A stretch of 14,743 nt of DNA from Sulfurimonas sp. (GTDB lineage Bacteria; Campylobacterota; Campylobacteria; Campylobacterales; Sulfurimonadaceae). The position numbers were made by a program, and so were the translations under genes. Within the stretch, counting starts at the first letter, position 1, and every line of letters starts with the position of its first letter. The stretch lies in the NCBI GenBank assembly GCA_027063585.1, contig JAMORM010000240.1, positions 1-14,743 of the forward strand. The letters are read 5' to 3'. Positions 1 through 6,091 of the stretch are shown piece by piece. The notes under the pieces were generated by a model that ran no database searches, had not been told where the DNA came from, and worked only from the letters and a program-made list of their open reading frames with translations.

Positions 1-338
<338 letters not shown>

Positions 339-352
339 TTAAAAAGTTTTGC

Positions 353-358
353 ATTATA
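353..358 (-). promoter_or_regulatory. Probable -10 box for ileS
   Basis: The minus strand reads TATAAT here, 33 bases upstream of the ileS start, within a G-poor leader. No convincing -35 box is seen, which is common in Campylobacterota. Confidence 0.5.
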
Positions 359-389
359 CCCTTTATGTGTTTAAAAGCTGATAAAGTGT

Positions 390-395
390 TATAAT
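390..395 (+). promoter_or_regulatory. Probable -10 box for the CinA-like gene
   Basis: TATAAT on the plus strand, about 40 bases before the start codon at 435. Together with the minus-strand TATAAT at 353-358 it makes a divergent promoter pair. An AAGG ribosome-binding site lies at 419-422. Confidence 0.5.
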
Positions 396-434
396 AAGCC
401 AAATAAAATTCTTCAAACAAGGCATCATGTAGTT

Positions 435-1523
435 ATGAAAACACATCTTATAATAATAGGCAATAAATTTGTTTATAACACATCATTACAAGAGTATATT
501 TTACGAGATATTGAAAAAAACAGCGGCTTTATAGATAATATAACCTATTTTAAAGATAGCGATAATTCTTTTTTTCTTTATTTGGAAGAAGAGCTCAATG
601 CCTCTAACAGACTCATCATTGTTACATGTAAACAAAACTTTTCAACTGTAGGAAAGGTTATATGCACGGCAACAAGTGATAACCAGATTTTAAAAGAGGG
701 GATGTTAATACCGCAAAAAGCTTCTTTGTTTGAAGAACGTTCATATCTTTTAGAATATCAAAATGCATCTATAAATGTTGTGCAGATAGATGAAGGGCAG
801 AAGATGCCCGAACTGCTGTTAAAAAATGAAGAGATACGGGCAACTATACATGTATTTGAAGAAGAAAAATCTACGATCATAACTATATTAACACCTATCG
901 CACAAACGTATGAAGTCAGTTTTGATGTGACTCAAGAAGTAGAAGGGTGGCATAGAATTGATGTCACAAGTAATAAGTATGGTGATATTGCAAAGTTTAT
1001 TCATGCTTCAAAAAATCTGCTGCCTAAAAAATTGATAGCCTCTTCGAATATTATTGAGTATGTTATAGAAAGACTGTCACATTTTGGTAAAAAAATAACA
1101 TTTGCCGAGAGTTGTACAGGTGGACTGCTGAGTTATTACTTTACAAAGCACAATGGTGCATCGAAGATTTTAGAAGGAGCGTTAGTAACATACTCTAACA
1201 CATTAAAAGAAAATTGGCTGGCAGTAGAACATAGTGTACTTGAAGAAAACGGCGCGGTAAGTGCTGAGGTTGTCCAAGAGATGAGCGAGGGCGCATTAAA
1301 TGTGAGTGGAGCTGATTATGCACTCGCAGTAAGCGGCATAGCCGGTGATAGCGGAGGAACAGCGCTCAAGCCTGTAGGCACTGTTTATATAAGTGCAAGA
1401 AGCAAAACACATCATGTAGAAAAACATCTTCATTTTCACGGAGACAGAAACTATGTACAAGACCAGAGTGCTCTTATGGCTATAAAAATGTTGCTTTTAC
1501 TTGATAAAGAGACTTTTTTCTAA
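435..1523 (+). CDS. cinA: CinA-family protein with C-terminal nicotinamide-nucleotide amidase (PncC) domain
   Basis: 362 residues. The C-terminal half (about 205-355) is a clear PncC/CinA-C domain: AESCTGG at 224-230, VTYSN at 251-255, GAVS at 273-276, VSGIAG at 299-304 and KPVGTV at 312-317. This domain deamidates nicotinamide mononucleotide to nicotinate mononucleotide in pyridine-nucleotide salvage. The N-terminal ~200 residues keep the layout of the CinA MoCF-like (COG1058) domain: a starting IIIGN strand, then LIIVT near 60-64. The usual TGGLGPT-DD-T signature is missing; that position reads TCKQNFSTVG. The N-terminal half is therefore probably inactive or altered. Soluble, cytoplasmic. 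The start is supported by the first in-frame Met and by AAGG at 419-422, although the spacing to the ATG is long (12 nt). Family assignment is firm; full-length CinA activity is doubtful. Confidence 0.85.
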   Translation: MKTHLIIIGNKFVYNTSLQEYILRDIEKNSGFIDNITYFKDSDNSFFLYLEEELNASNRLIIVTCKQNFSTVGKVICTATSDNQILKEGMLIPQKASLFEERSYLLEYQNASINVVQIDEGQKMPELLLKNEEIRATIHVFEEEKSTIITILTPIAQTYEVSFDVTQEVEGWHRIDVTSNKYGDIAKFIHASKNLLPKKLIASSNIIEYVIERLSHFGKKITFAESCTGGLLSYYFTKHNGASKILEGALVTYSNTLKENWLAVEHSVLEENGAVSAEVVQEMSEGALNVSGADYALAVSGIAGDSGGTALKPVGTVYISARSKTHHVEKHLHFHGDRNYVQDQSALMAIKMLLLLDKETFF

Positions 1524-1540
1524 ATTTAGGACAAAATATC

Positions 1541-1569
1541 TTGACAATTAAAATCTATTTGTCTATAAT
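1541..1569 (+). promoter_or_regulatory. Consensus sigma70 promoter of the tRNA cluster
   Basis: TTGACA at 1541-1546 and TATAAT at 1564-1569, separated by exactly 17 bp, so both hexamers match consensus. It ends 28 bp before the first tRNA. No comparable promoter is seen between the tRNAs, so it probably drives all six as one transcript. Confidence 0.85.
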
Positions 1570-1597
1570 TTCGACCTCTTAACAATAAGAGGCAAAC

Positions 1598-1673
1598 GTC
1601 TTGTTAGCTCAGCTGGTAGAGCACGTCACTTTTAATGATGTGGCCGATGGTTCGAATCCATCACAGGACACCA
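1598..1673 (+). tRNA. tRNA-Lys(TTT)
   Basis: 76 nt including encoded CCA. The acceptor stem GTCTTGT/ACAGGAC pairs fully with one G-U. D stem GCTC/GAGC, anticodon stem CGTCA/TGATG with loop CTTTTAA (anticodon TTT), T arm GATGG-TTCGAAT-CCATC, discriminator A. First gene of the cluster. Confidence 0.97.
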
Positions 1674-1707
1674 TAAAACACTAAAATTCTTATTTATTTA
1701 AGATTTT

Positions 1708-1783
1708 GGGCGCTTAGCTCAGTTGGTAGAGCGCTACCCTTACAAGGTAGATGTCACTGGTTCGAGTCCAGTAGTGCCCACCA
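1708..1783 (+). tRNA. tRNA-Val(TAC), copy 1
   Basis: 76 nt with encoded CCA. Acceptor GGGCGCT/AGTGCCC, anticodon stem CTACC/GGTAG with loop CTTACAA (anticodon TAC), T stem ACTGG/CCAGT. It differs from copy 2 (2291-2366) at paired stem positions that change together. Confidence 0.97.
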
Positions 1784-1999
1784 TTTTTTGATTATTTGCA
1801 TCAAAAGATTTCAGCTCATGTACGAGAGTACACTTCGCTAAAATTTTTGACACAACTAATGCAAAAACAAGTTTTTCTTACTTTAAAAAAGAAAATGTGA
1901 CAATTTTTTAGATTAATTTTTTCTTAATCAAGGAAAAGATTAACGAATCATACTTGTAGTATGTGAGTTCTTCTTTGACACAGAGTAAGGAATAAATAC
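1784..1999 (+). repeat. Structured tRNA spacer, copy A (216 nt)
   Basis: Non-coding stretch between tRNA-Val and tRNA-Asp, related to the 214-nt spacer at 2077-2290. Shared blocks in the same order are CCATTTTTTGATTATTTGCA (including the tRNA CCA), a GTAC-loop-GTAC hairpin followed by CTTCG, CACAACTAAT then A-rich sequence, TTAATCAAGG, TATGTGA and GAGTAA. Visible pairings: TTTGCA 1795-1800 with TGCAAA 1860-1865; TCAAAAGATTTCAGC 1801-1815 with GCTAAAATTTTTGA 1837-1850 (imperfect); TGTAC 1819-1823 with GTACA 1828-1832 closing a GAGA (GNRA-type) loop; TTTTCTT 1873-1879 with AAGAAAA 1889-1895; CATACT 1949-1954 with AGTATG 1958-1963. No ORF is supported. Possible roles are RNase processing stems or a small RNA. 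Confidence 0.75.
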
Positions 2000-2076
2000 G
2001 CGGTGGTAGTTCAGTTGGTTAGAATACCTGCCTGTCACGCAGGGGGTCGTGGGTTCGAGCCCCATCCACCGCGCCA
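2000..2076 (+). tRNA. tRNA-Asp(GTC), copy 1
   Basis: 77 nt with encoded CCA. Acceptor GCGGTGG/CCACCGC, anticodon stem CCTGC/GCAGG with loop CTGTCAC (anticodon GTC), discriminator G. Identical over its full length to 2511-2587. Confidence 0.97.
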
Positions 2077-2290
2077 TTTTTTGATTATTTGCACTTCAGT
2101 TTTTGATTCACGTACTTTTTATGTACGCTTCGACAAAAACTTCAGCACAACTAATTCAAAAAAAACTTTAAAAATTCTTGATTTTTGTTTTAATCAAGGT
2201 AGGTTTTTTACGGAATGAGGAACATAGTAATTTTATGTGACGAATGGAGTAAAAGTTCTAACGCCGAGTAAAGCAAAAAGCATAATTTTA
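2077..2290 (+). repeat. Structured tRNA spacer, copy B (214 nt)
   Basis: Related to spacer A at 1784-1999 but diverged. Pairings at equivalent places: TTTTTTGA 2077-2084 with TCAAAAAA 2156-2163; AGTTTTTG 2098-2105 with CAAAAACT 2134-2141; CGTAC 2111-2115 with GTACG 2123-2127; CTTGATT with AATCAAG further on; ACATA with TATGT inside an outer TTTTAC/GTAAAA. Several stems use different bases from copy A while still pairing. It follows tRNA-Asp and precedes tRNA-Val, the reverse of copy A's flanks. Non-coding as far as can be seen. Confidence 0.75.
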
Positions 2291-2366
2291 GGGCGTTTAG
2301 CTCAGTTGGTAGAGCGCTACCCTTACAAGGTAGATGTCACAAGTTCGAGTCTTGTAATGCCCACCA
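2291..2366 (+). tRNA. tRNA-Val(TAC), copy 2
   Basis: 76 nt with encoded CCA. Acceptor GGGCGTT/AATGCCC, anticodon stem CTACC/GGTAG, loop CTTACAA (TAC), T stem ACAAG/CTTGT. D and anticodon arms are identical to copy 1. Confidence 0.97.
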
Positions 2367-2401
2367 TTTTATTTACAAACCTTTTGTTAATGAAAGAAAG
2401 T

Positions 2402-2477
2402 GACCCTTTCGTCTAGTGGCCAAGGACACTATCACTTCATGGTAGTAACAGAGGTTCAAATCCTTTAGGGGTCGCCA
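2402..2477 (+). tRNA. tRNA-Glu(TTC) with C at position 33
   Basis: 76 nt with encoded CCA. Acceptor GACCCTT/AGGGGTC (one U-G), D stem GTCT/GGAC, anticodon stem CTATC 2429-2433 / GGTAG 2441-2445 with one U-G, T stem AGAGG/CCTTT with one G-U, discriminator G. The arrangement and the motifs CGTCTAG, TAACAG and TTCAAAT match bacterial tRNA-Glu. The loop is ACTTCAT, so the anticodon is TTC at 2436-2438, but position 33 (base 2435) is C instead of the nearly universal U. A32 and U38 could also pair and shrink the loop. The identity call is strong; normal function is less certain. Confidence 0.88.
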
Positions 2478-2510
2478 CTTATTTGGTGTTGTAGATTACT
2501 TTTTATATGC

Positions 2511-2587
2511 GCGGTGGTAGTTCAGTTGGTTAGAATACCTGCCTGTCACGCAGGGGGTCGTGGGTTCGAGCCCCATCCACCGCGCCA
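2511..2587 (+). tRNA. tRNA-Asp(GTC), copy 2
   Basis: 77 nt, identical to 2000-2076. Last gene of the cluster. A run of seven T (2591-2597) starts 3 bases after CCA and probably ends the transcript, although no separate hairpin precedes it. rodA converges from the other side. Confidence 0.97.
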
Positions 2588-2617
2588 CTCTTTTTTTACT
2601 CTTTCAAATATTTTTAT

Positions 2618-3730
2618 TTATACAAAACTCTTTGTCCCGCTTTTATCGTACATATCTTTATATTTGAATGTAATGAGATTTTCCATGATGGCAAAAAGTA
2701 CCATAAAGTTTAAAAAACTGCTGCCTCCGTACGAAAACATTGGTAAAGGGACTCCTACGACAGGTGCATAGCCTATAGTCATAGCAATATTGACACCCAT
2801 ATATATAAAAATCATAAAAGATATGGCGACAGTGACAACTTTTATGTAATAATCATTGTTAAATATACTTAAACTCAATAAATGTAAAATTAGCATAGCA
2901 TAAAGCAAAATGAGGGCTAAAGCACCTAGAAACCCTGTTCGCTCGACAACAAAAGCAAAAATAAAATCACTTGTAGCAATAGGCAGAAATTTCATTTGTG
3001 TCTGTGTTGCATCTTCTTTGTCTTTACCTGTCCATCCGCCTGAGCCTATAGCTATAATGGATTGCTGCACATGGTAAGAAGGTTTTTCGCTCAAAAAGTC
3101 TGTGATTCTTGTTTTTTGATAATCATGCAGCATAAACTTATAAGCAAGTGGCGATAAAATCAAAATACCTGCAACAATGACTGCCACTATTTTCCAGTAA
3201 ACTCCCACATAAAAGAGAACTCCATACCCTATAAGTAATAAAACAAGCGCTGTCCCCAGATCAGGTTCTTTTGCGATGAGCACAAAAGGAAGTAAAATAT
3301 ACAAACTGATGCGTAAAAAATCTTTAAGTCTGTAGCCTTGCAGAGGCGGCGGATTTTTATGTATTAGATATGCAAGCATAAGAATAAGTGCCGGTTTGAC
3401 AAATTCTGAAGGCTGTATGGTTGCGTTGATAAAAGGTATGTCTATCCAGCGTTGTGCACCAAGACGGGAATGTCCAAAAAATTCAACAGCTAAAAGCAGG
3501 GCGATATTTCCCCAGTATATAAAAGGAATAAGCCAGCTCATACGTCTAATAGGCAGTAAAAAGACAATCAAAAAAGCTATGAATGCGACACCGACATAAG
3601 CAAGCTGTTTGTCAGCAAGAGCAGGAACAGCTTCACTGATGAGCCAATGCGACATAATTACCAAAGGAATGATAAGAATGATGGAAAAAAAGTCAAATTG
3701 TGATAAAATACTCTTATCAAATCTCCACAA
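2618..3730 (-). CDS. mrdB: Rod-shape peptidoglycan glycosyltransferase RodA (SEDS family)
   Basis: 370 residues, the same length as E. coli RodA, with about ten hydrophobic segments. RodA polymerises lipid II into glycan strands at the inner membrane, with PBP2, during cell elongation. Family marks: GAQRW at 91-95, QPSEFVKPALI at 106-116, KEPDLGTALVL at 154-164, FLPIATSDFIFAF at 248-260 and GVPLPMFSYGGSS at 326-338. The Asp in SDFIFA (D255) aligns with the essential Asp of RodA proteins. The start codon is TTG (bases 3730-3728). It is supported by GGAG eight bases upstream and by a stop codon in frame before any ATG could occur. RodA is preferred over FtsW because of the length and the lack of an N-terminal extension. 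Divergent from the rluD-led operon. Confidence 0.93.
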   Translation of the reverse strand: MWRFDKSILSQFDFFSIILIIPLVIMSHWLISEAVPALADKQLAYVGVAFIAFLIVFLLPIRRMSWLIPFIYWGNIALLLAVEFFGHSRLGAQRWIDIPFINATIQPSEFVKPALILMLAYLIHKNPPPLQGYRLKDFLRISLYILLPFVLIAKEPDLGTALVLLLIGYGVLFYVGVYWKIVAVIVAGILILSPLAYKFMLHDYQKTRITDFLSEKPSYHVQQSIIAIGSGGWTGKDKEDATQTQMKFLPIATSDFIFAFVVERTGFLGALALILLYAMLILHLLSLSIFNNDYYIKVVTVAISFMIFIYMGVNIAMTIGYAPVVGVPLPMFSYGGSSFLNFMVLFAIMENLITFKYKDMYDKSGTKSFV

Positions 3731-3754
3731 GTTTGTAACTCCAAAATAAAATTA

Positions 3755-3771
3755 TTATGATTGTATCATAA
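3755..3771. promoter_or_regulatory. 17-bp perfect palindrome in the rodA/rluD divergent promoter
   Basis: TTATGAT-TGT-ATCATAA, with 7-bp arms and a 3-bp centre. It overlaps the best -10 candidates on both strands: TATGAT at 3756-3761 on plus, and TACAAT (bases 3765-3760) on minus. It could be an operator, or simply a symmetric pair of -10 boxes. Confidence 0.5.
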
Positions 3772-3783
3772 AGGCTGTAAAGA

Positions 3784-4758
3784 ATGATAAACACACAAGA
3801 ATATGTATGCGAAAACCCTGAACGATTAGATACGTTTTTAACTTCACAAATAGGGCAAACCCGCTCACAAATAGCAGGACTGATTAAGCATGAATGTGTC
3901 TTTGTAGATGGCAAAAAAGTTCCCCGTCCAGGTGTAAAACTCAAAGCTGGACAGGTTGTCAAAGTAGAATTTCCCCAAGCAAAAAAAGAAAAAGCTCTTG
4001 ATGTAGACTTTGATGTTGAAATTTTGTATGAAGATGATGATGTTTTGGTTATAAACAAACCAAGCGGAGTGACAGTGCATCCCGCACCAAGCGTGAAAGA
4101 GGCTACATTGGTTGACTGGCTCAAGCATAAAGGCATCAGACTCTCAACCATCAGTGGAGAAGAACGCCACGGAATTGTGCATCGTCTTGACAAAGGCACA
4201 AGCGGAACTATGGTTGTTGCAAAAAACAATGAGGCACATGAGTTTTTGTCACAGCAACTTCAAGACAAAAGTATGGGACGGTATTATATAGCTGTTATTG
4301 TTCCACCTCTAAAAGAAGATATCACGATGGTAGAATCAAATATAGGCAGAAGTTCGCATAATCGTCTCAAAATGGCATGTGGACTTGAACATGGCAAATA
4401 TGCAAAAACAATGTTTAAACATTTGGCTTTGAGCGAAGATGAACATACCCAACTTATAGCCTGTAAGCTTTTTACCGGAAGAACACATCAAATCAGGGTG
4501 CATTTAGAGAGTATGAACCGTCATATTTTGGGAGACCACATCTATGGACTAAGCCCAAAACAGGAGAATTCGGAACGTATTTTGCTACATGCTTACATGA
4601 TTTACTTTATTCATCCGACTACAAAGGAAAAAGTAACCTTTAAGGCGGAATTTGATGATATAATGCGAGAAACAGTTTATAAAAAATTTGATACGGAGAT
4701 TTTAAATGAAGTTATTGAGCCTGAGTACATTATGCGCAGTTTCACTGCTGATTCTTAG
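3784..4758 (+). CDS. rluD: RluD-family 23S rRNA pseudouridine synthase
   Basis: 324 residues. An N-terminal S4-like RNA-binding region (about 10-65, with RLDTFLTSQIGQTRSQIAGLI and VFVDGKKV) is followed by a RluA/RluD catalytic domain. INKPSGVTVHPA lies at 90-101, the catalytic HRLDKGTSG at 133-141 with Asp136, TGRTHQIRVH at 231-240 and GDHIYG at 250-255. The enzyme converts uridine to pseudouridine in rRNA, most likely helix 69 of 23S rRNA if it is a true RluD. Other RluA-type targets cannot be excluded from sequence. The start has AAAGG nine bases upstream. The last 53 bases overlap the next gene in another frame, so the C-terminus and the lipoprotein signal peptide share DNA. First gene of the 3784-9952 operon. 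Confidence 0.87.
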   Translation: MINTQEYVCENPERLDTFLTSQIGQTRSQIAGLIKHECVFVDGKKVPRPGVKLKAGQVVKVEFPQAKKEKALDVDFDVEILYEDDDVLVINKPSGVTVHPAPSVKEATLVDWLKHKGIRLSTISGEERHGIVHRLDKGTSGTMVVAKNNEAHEFLSQQLQDKSMGRYYIAVIVPPLKEDITMVESNIGRSSHNRLKMACGLEHGKYAKTMFKHLALSEDEHTQLIACKLFTGRTHQIRVHLESMNRHILGDHIYGLSPKQENSERILLHAYMIYFIHPTTKEKVTFKAEFDDIMRETVYKKFDTEILNEVIEPEYIMRSFTADS

Positions 4759-6091
4759 CGGTTGCCAGGGAATAAACCCGATACCTAAGAAAAAAGTTGT
4801 TATTGACTCGACACTACCGGTTGTTACGTTGACGAAAAACGGAATAATGCGTGATATGAAAACAGTAGCCTTTGAATGGAAAAATATAAAAGACCCCAGA
4901 GTAAAATCTATTTATGTGTACAAAAGAGTTTCAGGGGAGAAAGCTTCAAATGAATTAGCATATTATGATACAATTGACAATCGATTTAAAACACATTATC
5001 TTGATGCAAATGATGAACCGAACACAAAATACAGTTATGCTTTTAGAGTAGTGGCAAAAGATACACAGGGCAAACTCAGCGAAACGTATAATGTCAATAC
5101 TTTGCCGGTTTTACAGTCTGTCGCATGGATACACTCGATTGCAGGACTTCCAAGAAGTGCAAAAATCATTTGGAGACCGCATGAAAATCAACGGGTTGAA
5201 TCTTATATAATAGAGAGAAAAACTTTTAAAGATGAAACATTTAAAAAAATTGCAACGCTCAAAGGACGCTTAAACGCTGAATACATTGATGAAGATTTGG
5301 CAGATAATGCGGTTTATTTATACCGAATACGTGTTAAAACTTACGACGACATTGTTTCAACGCCTTCTGAGATTGTAAAATCAGTTACAAAAGCATTGCC
5401 AAAAAGTGTAGAGTATATAAGAGCAACTAAAGATTTACCAAAAAAAATAAAAATCGAATGGTCTGCTTCAAAACAAAAAGATTTTAATCAGTATTATCTT
5501 TATAGAGGCAAAGATATTGACAGTTCATTTGAGTTAATAGCAAAACTGTATAATAATCATTATACAGACAATATAGATGAAGACGGAAAAATTTACTTTT
5601 ATAGAGTCAGTGTAATTGATAAAGACGGACTTGAAAGTGAACATGATAAAAATACTATTATGGGAATGACACTGCCAAAACCTGATGCTCCTGTAATTAC
5701 CGGAATTAAACTTATTGATTCGGGAGTAGAACTTTCATGGAAGAAAACGGATCCGAGAATTACATCTTTTAATATCCTTAGAAAACACAGAACAAGTTGG
5801 CTCAAAGAGACGACAAAAGAGTATAAAAATATCTTTAAAAACAGTTTTGTTGACAATAATATAAACCCGGACAGTACATATACATATACCGTATATGGTG
5901 TAGATGAGAACGGAATTGTTTCTAAACCAAGTACAGAAGTAAAAATAAAAACAGCAGAGTCAAATAAAATAGTTGACGGTGAAAAAAGTGAACCTATTAA
6001 AGAAGTAGAAGTGCGAGGGCAGGAAGATAATACTCAAACTACGCAAGAAACATTAACTCCTGTTCAAGATTTAGATTTAAATGAGATTTAA
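4706..6091 (+). CDS. flpA: FlpA-like lipoprotein with four fibronectin type III repeats
   Basis: 461 residues. A lipoprotein signal peptide (residues 1-19) ends in the lipobox LSGC, with the acylated Cys at 20, so it is anchored in the envelope. Four repeats follow, each opening with a similar STLP/NTLP/KALP/MTLP element at about 35, 131, 229 and 321, spaced 92-98 residues apart. Each contains a Trp strand and a Y-x-Y-x-V strand, as in FN3 folds. The tail from about 424 is polar and low-complexity. In C. jejuni, FlpA (Cj1279c) is a fibronectin-binding adhesin with the same gene neighbours, described with three FN3 domains. The segment WRPHENQRV at 156-164 resembles its reported binding segment WRPHPDFRV. 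In a likely environmental host the ligand is unknown. The start is fixed by the signal peptide and by GGAG at 4695-4698, inside the upstream gene. Confidence 0.85.
   Translation: MKLLSLSTLCAVSLLILSGCQGINPIPKKKVVIDSTLPVVTLTKNGIMRDMKTVAFEWKNIKDPRVKSIYVYKRVSGEKASNELAYYDTIDNRFKTHYLDANDEPNTKYSYAFRVVAKDTQGKLSETYNVNTLPVLQSVAWIHSIAGLPRSAKIIWRPHENQRVESYIIERKTFKDETFKKIATLKGRLNAEYIDEDLADNAVYLYRIRVKTYDDIVSTPSEIVKSVTKALPKSVEYIRATKDLPKKIKIEWSASKQKDFNQYYLYRGKDIDSSFELIAKLYNNHYTDNIDEDGKIYFYRVSVIDKDGLESEHDKNTIMGMTLPKPDAPVITGIKLIDSGVELSWKKTDPRITSFNILRKHRTSWLKETTKEYKNIFKNSFVDNNINPDSTYTYTVYGVDENGIVSKPSTEVKIKTAESNKIVDGEKSEPIKEVEVRGQEDNTQTTQETLTPVQDLDLNEI

Noticed and set aside
1847..1980. TTGACA at 1847-1852 and 1975-1980 as internal promoters in the tRNA cluster
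   Set aside because: Neither has a TATAAT-like hexamer at 15-19 bp downstream.
2003..2218. 71-residue open frame beginning MVVQLVRIPACHAGG
   Set aside because: It starts inside tRNA-Asp copy 1 and continues into the spacer; it is the well-known spurious translation of a tRNA gene.
2000..2587. The two identical tRNA-Asp copies as the ends of an integrated element
   Set aside because: They are complete functional tRNA genes flanking other tRNAs; no integrase or other mobile gene lies between them.
2514..2771. 85-residue open frame with the same first 25 residues
   Set aside because: It begins inside tRNA-Asp copy 2 and runs antisense into the rodA 3' end. The shared start only reflects the identical tRNA.
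3755..3771. rodA/rluD palindrome as an FNR site for the window's regulator
   Set aside because: The TGAT and ATCA halves are 3 bp apart instead of 4, and the outer bases do not match TTGAT...ATCAA.
3717..4229. 170-residue minus-strand open frame
   Set aside because: It is antisense to the well-supported RluD gene, with no recognisable domain and no ribosome-binding site that I can defend.
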